Counted from the first letter of the stretch, positions 36,174 to 45,453 are shown. The stretch is DNA of 64,000 bases from Paludibacteraceae bacterium (GCA_905233415.1 CAJOEX010000005.1:62001-126000), one strand, 5' to 3'. Program-made: numbers and translations. The notes: generated by a model from the letters alone, not told the origin.

Positions 36174-36209
36174 AGAGATGCGATTTTACGGAATCGCATC
36201 TCTTTTTTT
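36174..36209 (+). terminator. Terminator of tRNA-Phe
   Basis: 12-bp perfect stem (36174-36185 with 36192-36203), 6-nt loop, followed by seven Ts. Confidence 0.92.
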
Positions 36210-36233
36210 GTTGCTTTGAAGCAAGAGTCTTGC

Positions 36234-36299
36234 AATCTAACGTCAATGTATCGTCAATCTATCGTAAATCTATCGTGTTTCTATCGTCAATGTTTCGAC
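36234..36299. repeat. 11-bp tandem array, 6 units (AATCTATCGTC type)
   Basis: AATCTAACGTC, AATGTATCGTC, AATCTATCGTA, AATCTATCGTG, TTTCTATCGTC, AATGTTTCGAC. Same family as 5344-5398, about 31 kb away. Confidence 0.95.
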
Positions 36300-36415
36300 G
36301 AGATTAAGGAGAAATAGGAAAGAAATACGGACAAAAATAATGCGTCAGTAATAATAGACAAATGGCAAAATCGACAGAAAAACACGACAACAAAACAACA
36401 AAATATCATTTTTAT

Positions 36416-36446
36416 TTGCACAAATAAAAAAAATGTTGTACCTTTG
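36416..36446 (+). promoter_or_regulatory. Promoter of the dxs-trkA-trkH operon
   Basis: TTG (36416-36418), 20-bp spacer ending in G, TACCTTTG (36439-36446), 42 bp before the dxs start. Confidence 0.85.
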
Positions 36447-36892
36447 CGCGCTAATTTGGTGTAATGTGCGCTTGCGCATATACATGCTATGGAGTATAAA
36501 TACCTGAATGACATCAATAGTCCGGCGGATTTGAAGAAGTTACCGGTCGAAGCGCTACCCGACGTTTGCGCCGAATTGCGTGATTTCATTATTCAAGAAC
36601 TCAGCCATAATCCAGGACATCTCGGTTCCTCTCTCGGAGCCGTAGAAATAGCCGTTGCGGTGCATTATGTCTTTGACACGCCTTCCGACAAAGTCGTTTG
36701 GGACGTCGGGCACCAAGCATACGCCCACAAAATCCTTACCGGCAGGCGCGAACGCTTCCACACCAACCGTCAGTTCAAGGGATTGGCACCATTCCCCACC
36801 CCGCTTGAAAGCGAATACGACGCCTTCATCGCCGGTCACGCCAGCAACAGCATATCTGCGGCGTTGGGAATAGAGATAGGAGACCGCTTTGT

Positions 36893-36979
36893 GGCGGGAA
36901 GTGAGACCACTGGCGTTGTGGGAAGTGAGACCGGTGCTTCCGAGCACACCGATAAAAATGCTGTGGGAAGTGAGCGGCC
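36893..36979 (+). repeat. GGGAAGTGAGACC repeat patch 1 inside dxs
   Basis: GGGAAGTGAGACC occurs twice and GGGAAGTGAGCGG once, in frame. The patch encodes about 26 extra residues ([20 protein letters not shown] onward) between the Dxs GIEIGD and [10 protein letters not shown] segments. Confidence 0.85.
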
Positions 36980-38090
36980 AAAAGTGGTTGCCATCATCGG
37001 AGACGGAGCGATGACAGGCGGTTTGACCTGCTCATCATTTTGAACGACAACAACATGGCGATTGACCCGCTGAAAGGCGGTTTCACGCAATATTTGGTCG
37101 ATATAACCACGAGCAAACGCTACAACAAATGGCGTTGGAAACTGTACCGGCTGATGTTCAAACTGCACCTGATGGACGAACACCGCACCAAACGAATACG
37201 GCGGTTCAGCACCAACCTCAAAACCATTCTGACCCGACAGCCGAACAATATCTTCCAGGGTATGAACCTGCGGTATTTCGGTCCGGCAGACGGACACAGC
37301 GTAGTGGATTTGGTGCGGATTCTCAACGAAATAAAGAACCACAAAGGTCCGAAAGTGCTGCACCTGATAACCAAGAAAGGCAAAGGCTACGCACCCGCCG
37401 AAAACGACCAGACGACATGGCACGCTCCGGGAGAATTTGATGTAGAAACAGGAGAACGGACCGCTGACGCTGTGGGACCGACTTCGTCTGTCAGTACTCC
37501 GCCGTTGTGGCAGGAGGTTTGTGGGCATCACGCCCGCCATGCCGAGCGGCTGCAGCATGTGTATCATGCAAAAGGAGCTGCCGGAACGCGTGTTTGACGT
37601 GGGAATTGCAGAAGGGCACGCGGTCACATTCTCTGCCGGCCTTGCCAGCACAGGCGCTATTCCGTTCTGCAACATCTATTCGTCCTTCCTGCAACGGGCA
37701 TATGACAATATCATTCATGATGTGGCAATCCCTAAACTGCACGTCATCTTCTGCATAGACCGTGCCGGAATAGTCGGAAACGACGGAGCCACCCATCACG
37801 GACTTTTTGATCTGGCGTACTTGCGCCCCATTCCTAACCTTACGATTGCAGCACCCCGCACAAGCGAAGATTTACGAGAAATGATGAAACTCGCCGTCTC
37901 ATTCAACGGACCGATTGCGATTCGCTATCCGAGAGGTAGAGTCGGAAATTGGATGTTAGACCGCTGCGCTGATGGCAATTTGAATGTAGGGAAAGGCATA
38001 TGTCTGAAAGAGGGAAAAGATTTGGCAGTACTGAGTATCGGCGCAATCGGGAATGTAGTGGCAGAAGCAATAGAAGATGAACGCTTCGCT

Positions 38091-38162
38091 GTGAGAAGTG
38101 AGACCGCTGAAGCTGTGAGACCGCTGCGCTGTGAGACCGCTGAAGCTGTGAGAAGTGAGAAA
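38091..38162 (+). repeat. GTGAGACCGCTGAAGCT repeat patch inside dxs
   Basis: Units of 16-17 bp in frame: GTGAGACCGCTGAAGCT, GTGAGACCGCTGCGCT, GTGAGACCGCTGAAGCT, bounded on each side by GTGAGAAGTGAGA. It encodes about 22 residues absent from ordinary Dxs. A related, shorter patch is at 37458-37490. Confidence 0.88.
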
Positions 38163-38416
38163 ATTGCGCATTATGACATGCGGTGGCTGAAGCCGATAGA
38201 CTCCGAGATACTGGACTATGTGGGAACCCATTTCAAGAAAGTGGTGACCGTCGAAGACGGTGTCATCAGCGGCGGCCTCGGCAGTGCCGTACTCGAATAT
38301 TTTGCAGACAAAGGCTACACGGCACACGTCACAAGGCTTGGAATAAACAATCAATTTGTAGAACACGGCAGCACGAAGGAACTGTACCACATGCTGCATT
38401 TAGATAAAGAAAGTTT

Positions 38417-39754
38417 ATGCGAATCATTATTGCAGGAGCTGGAGAAGTAGGCAGACACTTAGCCAAACTTCTTTCGCGGGAAAACATGGAAATCAGTCTG
38501 ATGGACGAGTCGCCTGAAAAACTTGGTGACCTTGATGCCGAATATGACCTGCTGACCAAAGTCGGCAGTCCGACATCCATTCATGACTTGAAAGACATCG
38601 GCGTAAGGGACTGCGACCTGTTCATTTCCGTCACGCCGCATGAGACGGAAAACATGACCGCTTGTCTGATGGCGAACCAATTGGGCGCCAAAAAGACGCT
38701 GGCACGCATTGACAACTACGAATACCTGCTGCCAGAAAACAGAAAGTTTTTCGAGAAAATGGGTTTGAACCATTTGATTTACCCGGAAGTGTTAGCCGCG
38801 AACGAGATAACGAACTCCCTGAACATCAACTGGTTACGCTATCACATCGAACTTTGTAACGGAGCCTTGGAACTGTGCGTCGTCAAAGTGCGCGAAGGGG
38901 CGGAAGTCATCGGCAAGCCGTTCAGTTCGGGATATTATGCTCACGGAAAATACCGTATTGTGGCGCTTAAACGCGGTAACGAGACCATCATTCCCTCCGG
39001 CAGCGACGAAGTGCAGGCAAATGACATGGCATATGTGGTCTGCACGAACGACAATATCGGTTTCATGCGGACACAAATGGGCAAAACCGAGCATGAAATC
39101 AAGAACATCATCTTCTTCGGCGGCAGCAGAATCGCACAAAAAGCCGTTCAGACGCTCGGAAAGGGCAAGGATATCAAAATCATCGAGTCCAACAAAGACT
39201 TGTGCTATCACCTCAGCCAGAAAGTAGATAACGCCCTGATAATCAACGCCGACGGGTCGGACATGGATGTGCTGAAAGAAGAAGGAATACAGGATGCTGA
39301 CGCGTTTGTGGCAGTAACCGAAAACAGCGAAGCAAATATCTTTGCCTGCCTTGCCGCACAGCGTTTCGGCGTGCGGAAAACCATCGCCGAAGTGGAGAAT
39401 ATTGATTATATCCCAATGGCAGAAGGTCTGGATGTCGGCGCTGTTTTGAACAAGAAAACGATTACGGCATCCTATATCTATCAGTTACTGCTGAACGCCA
39501 GCGTGCTGAACGTGCGGAACCTGACGAGTGCGGATGCACAAATTGTGGAGTTTATGGCAGAAGCCGGTTCGCGCATTACGCGTTGCCCGATTAAACGCAT
39601 GGGGCTGCCCAAAGACAGCACCATAGCCGGCATCGTACGTGCCGGGGAAGGCATTTTGGTGAACGGCAACACAGAGATACTGCAAGGAGACAAAGTGGTT
39701 ATTTTCTGCAAGAGCCACGTAATCAGACAGTTAGAGCGATTCTTCAAGGAATGA
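38417..39754 (+). CDS. trkA: Trk potassium uptake regulatory protein TrkA
   Basis: 445 residues with two RCK modules. The first NAD-binding fold starts MRIIIAGAGEVGRHLAKLL, with acidic end EISLMDESPEKL; the second starts NIIFFGGSRIAQKAVQTL. Each is followed by a TrkA-C domain (GAEVIGKPFSS and LPKDSTIAGIVR). TrkA gates the TrkH potassium channel on the cytoplasmic side. The ATG overlaps the dxs 3' end by 34 bp, and the stop overlaps trkH by 4 bp (ATGA), so expression is coupled to the damaged dxs message. Confidence 0.96.
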   Translation: MRIIIAGAGEVGRHLAKLLSRENMEISLMDESPEKLGDLDAEYDLLTKVGSPTSIHDLKDIGVRDCDLFISVTPHETENMTACLMANQLGAKKTLARIDNYEYLLPENRKFFEKMGLNHLIYPEVLAANEITNSLNINWLRYHIELCNGALELCVVKVREGAEVIGKPFSSGYYAHGKYRIVALKRGNETIIPSGSDEVQANDMAYVVCTNDNIGFMRTQMGKTEHEIKNIIFFGGSRIAQKAVQTLGKGKDIKIIESNKDLCYHLSQKVDNALIINADGSDMDVLKEEGIQDADAFVAVTENSEANIFACLAAQRFGVRKTIAEVENIDYIPMAEGLDVGAVLNKKTITASYIYQLLLNASVLNVRNLTSADAQIVEFMAEAGSRITRCPIKRMGLPKDSTIAGIVRAGEGILVNGNTEILQGDKVVIFCKSHVIRQLERFFKE

Positions 39755-41247
39755 CAAGAGCATTTAACACACGATTGGTAGTCAAGACGCAAGGGGCTCT
39801 GCTGCTCATTGAGTCTGTTTTCATGGCAATAGCTACTGCTGTGTCACTTTTTTACGGTGACCCTGATGACGGTGCGTTTCTGGTTTCGACGCTGTTGACT
39901 TTGATTGCCGGACTGAGCGGTTTGCTTATCGGAAAAAACGCCGACCAACGTGTCGGAGAGCGTGAAGGATATGTCATCGTGGCGCTTGTGTGGGTGGTAT
40001 TTTCGGCGTTTGGCATGTTGCCGTATTTTCTGAGCGGACAGATTCCTTCCATTACAGACGCATGGTTTGAGACGATGTCCGGATTTACGACAACCGGTGC
40101 AACCATTCTGGGCGACATAGAGCAACTGACGCATGGTGCACTCTTCTGGCGCGCCATGACCCAATGGCTCGGCGGTATGGGAATCATCGTTCTCAGTATC
40201 GCCTTGCTGCCGATGTTCGGACTCGGCGGTATGCAGCTATACGCAGCGGAAGTGACAGGATTGAGTTACGAGAAGCTCAGTCCCAGAATCGCCGACACCG
40301 CCAAACATCTGTGGATAACATATATTCTGCTGACCGTGATAGAGATCGGGTTGCTGTGGATAGAGGGAATGCCGATGTTCGACAGCGTGTGCCACTCGTT
40401 CTCGACGGTGGCGACGGGCGGTTTCTCGACCAAGAATCTCAGTATCGCTTACTACACGAATCCGGCGATACACTATACGATAGCGGTATTCACGATGTTG
40501 GCAGGTGTCAACTTCGGGCTGATTATCCTTATATTCCGCGGCAAGCCGGGTCGTCTATGGCATGACGAAGAAACCCACTGGTATTTAGGTGCGGTAGCCG
40601 TAGCGACGCTGGTGCTGATGATTGGTCTGATGCTTCAGTGGCTGCTTGCAGGCAACCTGTCCTGCAGCTCGGGTGAGTTCTTCCGGCATTTGGAAACGTC
40701 CTTTAGGGAAGGCTTTGCCACGACGGTATTTACCATGACCAGTTGCGGATTTGCCATCGCGGATTATATGACGTGGGCTCCGTTCCTGTGGGTAACGGTG
40801 TTTATACTGATGTTCGCAGGTGCATCATCGGGTTCGACTTCCGGAGGTATCAAGTGGGTACGACTGCTGATATTCATCAAGAGCGGCTTTGCGGAGTTCA
40901 AACGGCGTATTCACCCGAACGCCATCGTTCCTGTGAAACTGAACGGCAAACCAATCACGCAGCAGACAACCAACAATGTGATGGCGTTTATGGTGTTCTA
41001 CATACTGATATTGTTAGGCACAACGCTTATATTCTGCGCAACGGGAGTGGACTTCGATGAGTCTATCGGTGCCGCTGTTTCCGCCATTGGTAACATCGGT
41101 CCGAGTATCGGTCAGTACGGTCCGTCAGGCACGTACGAATTGTTCCCGCCGATAGCTAAATGGGTAATGACATTCGTCATGCTAATCGGTCGTCTTGAGA
41201 TATTCACCGTACTATTGCTCTTCACACGGGCGTTGTGGAAGAAGTAA
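39751..41247 (+). CDS. trkH: Trk potassium uptake channel TrkH
   Basis: 498 residues, about ten membrane helices in the four-fold M-P-M layout of TrkH/KtrB. Pore segments are visible: TMSGFTTTGATIL, FSTVATGGFSTKNL, TMTSCGFAIADYM, and AIGNIGPSIGQYGPSG. The filter glycines are present in each. It mediates potassium entry with TrkA. The start overlaps the trkA stop and the stop overlaps the SGNH gene start (TAATG). Confidence 0.96.
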   Translation: MTRAFNTRLVVKTQGALLLIESVFMAIATAVSLFYGDPDDGAFLVSTLLTLIAGLSGLLIGKNADQRVGEREGYVIVALVWVVFSAFGMLPYFLSGQIPSITDAWFETMSGFTTTGATILGDIEQLTHGALFWRAMTQWLGGMGIIVLSIALLPMFGLGGMQLYAAEVTGLSYEKLSPRIADTAKHLWITYILLTVIEIGLLWIEGMPMFDSVCHSFSTVATGGFSTKNLSIAYYTNPAIHYTIAVFTMLAGVNFGLIILIFRGKPGRLWHDEETHWYLGAVAVATLVLMIGLMLQWLLAGNLSCSSGEFFRHLETSFREGFATTVFTMTSCGFAIADYMTWAPFLWVTVFILMFAGASSGSTSGGIKWVRLLIFIKSGFAEFKRRIHPNAIVPVKLNGKPITQQTTNNVMAFMVFYILILLGTTLIFCATGVDFDESIGAAVSAIGNIGPSIGQYGPSGTYELFPPIAKWVMTFVMLIGRLEIFTVLLLFTRALWKK

Positions 41248-42599
41248 TGAAGGAAATGCGTCCGCGACATATTGTGTTCTTTATCGCATCATGCTTTGTC
41301 TTGTTAGGAGCAATTTGCGTCGCCTACGAATACGCCCGTCCTGCGTTCGGTCCGCTTCGTTGGAAAACAATCAGCAGTTTTTTGCCGACTACGCCCGCAC
41401 AACCGGCTCCCGTAACGGTGGTGGAAGTTGAAGTGGATACTACGTTAGTCCCGATATTCCTGGCAGACTCCGTTACCTTGGCAGAAGAAGTGAAGATTGT
41501 GTGTCCGGACACCTTGCCACCCGTCAAACCGTCAACAGGCGCTTTAGACGCATTTATTGCGGGCTTGCAGGATGCTTCCACCCGGCAGGTGCGCGTTGTT
41601 CATTATGGTGATTCACAAATTGAGGAAGACCGTATTACAGCCACCATCCGCCGCAATCTGCAACAAATCTACGGAGGAGGAGGAGCGGGCCTTTTACCAC
41701 TGCACCAGACTATTCCGACACGAACAATCAGACAAACTCTGACCATTGACGACAAGCCTGTGACGCAGAAGAACGGACCGCAACGGTACTTGGTATATGG
41801 TCCGAAAAGCCAACAGAGAGACAGCAACAATTACGGTCCAATGGGGCAAGTGGCACAGATGGACACCCTGTTACGAAGCGGTTCAAACGATATTGTGATG
41901 CACATCGAACCAAACAGCAAACTGACGAGTGCCAACTATTTCAGCCAAGTGCGGTTGCTCAAAACAGACAGTATTAAGGTCAATGGACGTTCGGCGAATA
42001 TTATTACCTTGCCGGACAGCACCACGAAATGCACATTGGAGTTTATCGGGCAGGGAGAAGTGTATGGCATTTCATTGGAGACGCCAACCGGTGTCATTGT
42101 GGACAATATCCCTATGCGCGGCGGTTCGGGCAACGTGTTCACAAAGATGAATGCGACACAGCTGCGCACATTCTTCCGCCAAACAAACACACGGCTGATT
42201 ATTCTGCAGTTCGGCGGCAACGTCATGCCGTGGGCAGATACGCCGGAACGTGTCAGAGGATATGCGAACTCCATGCGACGGCAAATCCGGTATTTGCAGG
42301 ATTGTGCGCCGGAAGCAAGTATTCTTTTTGTCGGTCCGTCTGATATGACAACCATCATTGAAGGCGAAAAGACCAGTTATCCGATGTTACCGCTGATGGA
42401 CCAACAATTGGCTAAAATGGCTGCATCAGAAGGCATTGCATATTGGAGCCTTTATGAAGCGATGGGCGGCTGGAACTCCATGATAGAGTGGAACGAAAAA
42501 GGACTTGCCGCCACAGACGGCATACATTTTACACAACGCGGCGCCGACAAAGCAGGCGGACTGCTTTGGAAATGGTTGGAGAAGAAAATTAACAATTAA
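41247..42599 (+). CDS. SGNH/GDSL-family periplasmic hydrolase, partner of the MBOAT gene
   Basis: About 450 residues. An N-terminal membrane anchor (HIVFFIASCFVLLGAICVAY) is followed by a Pro/Thr/Val-rich linker. The SGNH domain has block I VVHYGDSQIEED (Ser), Gly in block II, LQFGGNVMPW (Asn), and C-terminal DGIHFTQRGADK (Asp-His). This is the arrangement of periplasmic polysaccharide O-acetyl or acyl handling enzymes that pair with MBOAT proteins. ATG at 41247 overlaps the trkH stop by 1 bp; a GTG at 41235 is possible. Coupling to the MBOAT gene by TAATG supports a shared cell-envelope acylation role. Confidence 0.85.
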   Translation: MKEMRPRHIVFFIASCFVLLGAICVAYEYARPAFGPLRWKTISSFLPTTPAQPAPVTVVEVEVDTTLVPIFLADSVTLAEEVKIVCPDTLPPVKPSTGALDAFIAGLQDASTRQVRVVHYGDSQIEEDRITATIRRNLQQIYGGGGAGLLPLHQTIPTRTIRQTLTIDDKPVTQKNGPQRYLVYGPKSQQRDSNNYGPMGQVAQMDTLLRSGSNDIVMHIEPNSKLTSANYFSQVRLLKTDSIKVNGRSANIITLPDSTTKCTLEFIGQGEVYGISLETPTGVIVDNIPMRGGSGNVFTKMNATQLRTFFRQTNTRLIILQFGGNVMPWADTPERVRGYANSMRRQIRYLQDCAPEASILFVGPSDMTTIIEGEKTSYPMLPLMDQQLAKMAASEGIAYWSLYEAMGGWNSMIEWNEKGLAATDGIHFTQRGADKAGGLLWKWLEKKINN

Positions 42600-44506
42600 T
42601 GACCGAGATACTGAAGAACATATTTCTGTATGACACGGCACATCCGTTGCTGTTCACCCATTTTTACTTCTGGGCGTTCTTTGCAGTAGTCTATGCGCTC
42701 TTTGCGCTGATTATTGACAGACGTGCGCAAAGTCGCGGTCGTATGCATATGCGCAACGTTTATCTGATGGCGGTCAGCTGGTTCTTCTACTACAAGACCT
42801 GCGGCATCTTCCTGCTTATTCTGGCGTTTGTAACGCTGTCCGATTGGCTGATAGCACAGCAAATAGACAAACATCGCGACACCAATTGGAAAGCACGTAC
42901 ATGGCTGATAATAAGCGTCGTGATTGACTTGGGATTACTCGCATATTTCAAATACGCCTATTTCTTCACGAACATGCTCAATGACATGTTCGGTTGCAGT
43001 TTGCAGGTCTTTGATATCTTCGCGTACATCGGCAACGGTTTCAGCGAAAGCGGGCGATTCCTTGTCGATACGATTATTCTGCCGGTCGGCATTTCGTTCT
43101 ATCTTTTCCAGGTCATTTCCTACACCTCTGATGTCTATCACGGCCGCGTTGAGCCGGTGAAGAATATTCTCGACTTCGGTTTTTATGTGTCGTTCTTCCC
43201 GCAGTTGGTGGCAGGACCGATAGTCCGTGCGTCGGAGTTTATTCCGCAGTTATACAAGCCCTTCCACCTTGGACGCAAACAGTTTGGTATAGCGGTGTTC
43301 TGGATGATTAACGGCTTGGCGAAAAAGATTATCCTTTCCGATTATCTCGCCGTGAACCTTATCGACCGCGTATTTGACAATCCCTTGTTGTTCTCCGGAT
43401 TTGAGAACCTGTTTGCGCTGTTTGCCTACTCCATGCAGGTATATGCGGACTTTTCGGGCTATACGGATATTGCCATCGGTGTCGCATTGCTGATGGGTTT
43501 CTATCTGCCAAAGAACTTTGATTCGCCCTACAAGTCACAGAATCCGCAGGAATTCTGGCGGCGGTGGCATATGTCGCTCAGCCGTTGGCTCAAGACCTAT
43601 TTATATATACCGCTCGGCGGCAACCGCAACGCCACCTTCGGCACCTACTTCTGGATTGCACTGATTGCATTGATTGCGTTAGTGCTGACCGGTTCGTGGA
43701 TAGCCACCATAATCATTGCCGTAATCGGCTTGACGGTGACAATAGTAGCCCTGACGGTTCCTTCGCACCGCAAACTGCTATATGCCAACCTTAACTCGTT
43801 TATCGTCATGCTGCTTGGCGGCTTGTGGCACGGTGCAAGCTGGAACTTCATGATTTGGGGCGGACTGAACGGCATAGGCATGATTCTCAACAAGTTCTGG
43901 CGCATCATGAACTGGCACATCCGTATGGGTGTCATGTTATTGCTCACCGCCGGCGTTTATGTGGCAGATATGCATTGGCAACTCCCTGTTCTGCATTTAT
44001 TTAAGGTCTGGACAATCATCCTCTGTGCCGGCACAATCATCCGCTATATCTATCATCTGATAACTCACAGCGTCAACGGTTTCCCAGCGTCAGCGGCCTC
44101 ACAGCGTAGCGGCCTCACCTCAATCCTCAGTACTATATGGGCAGTTATTCAGACCTTCACCTTCATCACCTTCACCCGTCTGTTCTTCCGGTCGTCGAGT
44201 AATCTGGATCCGGCTACGGCAAACCAAGTGGCATGGGAGACGGCAAAAAATATGGTCAATCAGATTGGTGGCGCGTGGGACAGCAGAATTATTCTGCCGT
44301 TCATGTGGGAATACCGCTATGTGGTCATCCTCTTCCTGTTAGGCATGGTCATTCACTGGCTGCCGACGAAATTCAAGCAGTGGTACCGCCTCAATTTCGC
44401 CATGATGCCGCTATGGCTGATGGTAATTTGTGTGGTGATTGCTGTTGTTATTATTTATCAGTTCATCACCGCTGATATGCAACCGTTCATTTACTTCCAG
44501 TTCTAA
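42599..44506 (+). CDS. MBOAT-family O-acyltransferase (AlgI/DltB type), with a repeat-derived insertion
   Basis: 635 residues and about 13 membrane helices. MBOAT signatures are present: FFPQLVAGPIVRASEFIPQL, YADFSGYTDIAIGVALLMGF, FWRRWHMSLSRWLKTYLYIP, and the catalytic-histidine segment LLGGLWHGASWNFMIWG. Such proteins pass acyl groups across the membrane to envelope polymers. Near residue 490 the frame carries NGFPASAASQRSGLTS, encoded by 44066-44118, an inverted version of the GTGAGACCGCT repeats found in dxs. It lies in a loop between helices. Sits 8 bp before coaE. Confidence 0.93.
   Translation: MTEILKNIFLYDTAHPLLFTHFYFWAFFAVVYALFALIIDRRAQSRGRMHMRNVYLMAVSWFFYYKTCGIFLLILAFVTLSDWLIAQQIDKHRDTNWKARTWLIISVVIDLGLLAYFKYAYFFTNMLNDMFGCSLQVFDIFAYIGNGFSESGRFLVDTIILPVGISFYLFQVISYTSDVYHGRVEPVKNILDFGFYVSFFPQLVAGPIVRASEFIPQLYKPFHLGRKQFGIAVFWMINGLAKKIILSDYLAVNLIDRVFDNPLLFSGFENLFALFAYSMQVYADFSGYTDIAIGVALLMGFYLPKNFDSPYKSQNPQEFWRRWHMSLSRWLKTYLYIPLGGNRNATFGTYFWIALIALIALVLTGSWIATIIIAVIGLTVTIVALTVPSHRKLLYANLNSFIVMLLGGLWHGASWNFMIWGGLNGIGMILNKFWRIMNWHIRMGVMLLLTAGVYVADMHWQLPVLHLFKVWTIILCAGTIIRYIYHLITHSVNGFPASAASQRSGLTSILSTIWAVIQTFTFITFTRLFFRSSSNLDPATANQVAWETAKNMVNQIGGAWDSRIILPFMWEYRYVVILFLLGMVIHWLPTKFKQWYRLNFAMMPLWLMVICVVIAVVIIYQFITADMQPFIYFQF
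44066..44118 (-). repeat. GTGAGGCCGCT repeat patch inside the MBOAT gene
   Basis: Three units of 16-17 bp (plus-strand reading CACAGCGTCAACGGTTT, CCCAGCGTCAGCGGCCT, CACAGCGTAGCGGCCT), in frame. It is the reverse complement of the dxs unit family. Confidence 0.82.
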
Positions 44507-44514
44507 TATCAATT

Positions 44515-45084
44515 ATGTTAGTTGGCATCACAGGCGGCATAGGAAGCGGCAAGTCCACCATTGCAGCGGAGTTGGCAAAGCGCGGTTATCCGGTCTATGA
44601 CACAGACCGTGAAGCCAAGCGTATCATCATCCATAATCCTGCCGTGCGTTCGCAGGTGGAAACGCTTTTCGGCTCTGATGTCTTTGACGGTGACACCTAC
44701 CTCACGGCGAAAGTGGCGGAGCAGGTTTTTGCCAATCCGGAGTTGCTCCAAAAACTCAACAGCATCGTTCATCCCGCGGTCCGTTTTGATATAGAGCACT
44801 GGGCACGCGGAAAGAAGCTGTGTTTCGTGGAAAGTGCCATACTCTTTGAAAGCGGCATTAACACGCTCTGCGACAAGGTCGTCTATGTTAATGCGCCGGA
44901 GGATGTGCGTATCGCCCGCACAGTTGCACGTGACCATAGCAATCCGGAACAGGTCAAAGCTCGGATTCACGCCCAAAGCGATAATGCCCGACGTTTGGCA
45001 GATATAACCCTTGCCAACGGCGGATCTCAACCCGTCGCCGGACTTGTCAATCAACTCCTCGCTGAACTAATAAAAAACATTTAA
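44515..45084 (+). CDS. coaE: Dephospho-CoA kinase
   Basis: 189 residues. P-loop GITGGIGSGKSTIAAEL at the N-terminus, YDTDREAKRII with the substrate-binding Asp, the IVHPAVRFDIEHWA segment, FVESAILFESG, and the lid arginines in ARIHAQSDNARRLADI. It catalyses the last step of CoA synthesis in the cytoplasm. It is the last gene of the run that begins with dxs. No terminator hairpin is visible directly after it. Confidence 0.96.
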   Translation: MLVGITGGIGSGKSTIAAELAKRGYPVYDTDREAKRIIIHNPAVRSQVETLFGSDVFDGDTYLTAKVAEQVFANPELLQKLNSIVHPAVRFDIEHWARGKKLCFVESAILFESGINTLCDKVVYVNAPEDVRIARTVARDHSNPEQVKARIHAQSDNARRLADITLANGGSQPVAGLVNQLLAELIKNI

Positions 45085-45158
45085 CCTACCAACTGGCAAA
45101 ATGTTAGTTAGTTAATTTTATTATATTACTTTATTTTCTTTGCTTCTTTCTTTTAAAA

Positions 45159-45200
45159 CTGTCGCATTTTGAGACAAATCTGTCGCGTTTTGAGACAAAA
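45159..45200. repeat. Two tandem 21-bp units (CTGTCGCATTTTGAGACAAA)
   Basis: Units 45159-45179 and 45180-45200 differ at two positions. Each contains GTCGC and GAGAC blocks, two helical turns apart from unit to unit. Confidence 0.85.
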
Positions 45201-45225
45201 ATCCTCGATACACCAACCCTGAGTG

Positions 45226-45245
45226 TCCTTCCGCTTTCGGAAGGA
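45226..45245. other. Perfect 8-bp inverted repeat
   Basis: TCCTTCCG (45226-45233), loop CTTT, CGGAAGGA (45238-45245). No T-run follows, so it is not a standard terminator. Confidence 0.7.
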
Positions 45246-45403
45246 GCGGCCCCGCCGAGAAAGGTTCTACGTAAAAACGCGACCATCACGGGATCATCTC
45301 CTGACGACATTACTTTTAGAGCACTTGAGAAAACCAATAATTTCCAAAATTTCCAAAAATGACCCAAATATTTGCAGAAAAATAAATTTTTCTCCATCTG
45401 CGC

Positions 45404-45434
45404 TTGCAGATGTCGATTTTTTGTTGTAATTTTG
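45404..45434 (+). promoter_or_regulatory. Promoter of the 45454 gene
   Basis: TTG (45404-45406), 20-bp spacer ending in G, TAATTTTG (45427-45434), 19 bp before ATG. Confidence 0.75.
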
Positions 45435-45453
45435 CAGCGCAAAATTGAAAATC

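Larger units (their letters stand above)
36210..36488. other. Non-coding stretch between tRNA-Phe and dxs
   Basis: Contains the six-unit 11-bp array (36234-36299), about 100 bp of A-rich sequence, and the dxs promoter. No gene seen. Confidence 0.8.
36489..38450 (+). pseudogene. dxs: 1-deoxy-D-xylulose-5-phosphate synthase, broken by two out-of-frame deletions and carrying repeat insertions
   Basis: Conserved Dxs sequence runs over three frames. Segment 1 (36489 to about 37025) has [22 protein letters not shown] and GHASNSIS, and reaches [10 protein letters not shown]. Segment 2 (about 37025-37519) resumes with [15 protein letters not shown]; roughly 12-14 residues expected after GGL (the FEGLNNA region of the TPP site) are missing, and it ends LWQEV. 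Segment 3 (37521-38450) resumes VGITPAMPSGC, then FDVGIAEGHAVTFSAG, with about 14-16 residues lost. The two losses cancel in frame, but read as given the protein stops after segment 1. Three insertions of GTGAGACCGCT-type repeats occur in the gene. Either a decaying gene or an assembly fault; downstream genes are intact. Confidence 0.85.
45085..45453. other. 369-bp non-coding stretch before the conserved unknown gene
   Basis: Holds two tandem 21-bp units (45159-45200), a TCCTTCCG/CGGAAGGA hairpin (45226-45245), about 150 bp of unassigned sequence, and a promoter (45404-45434). No gene seen. Confidence 0.75.
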
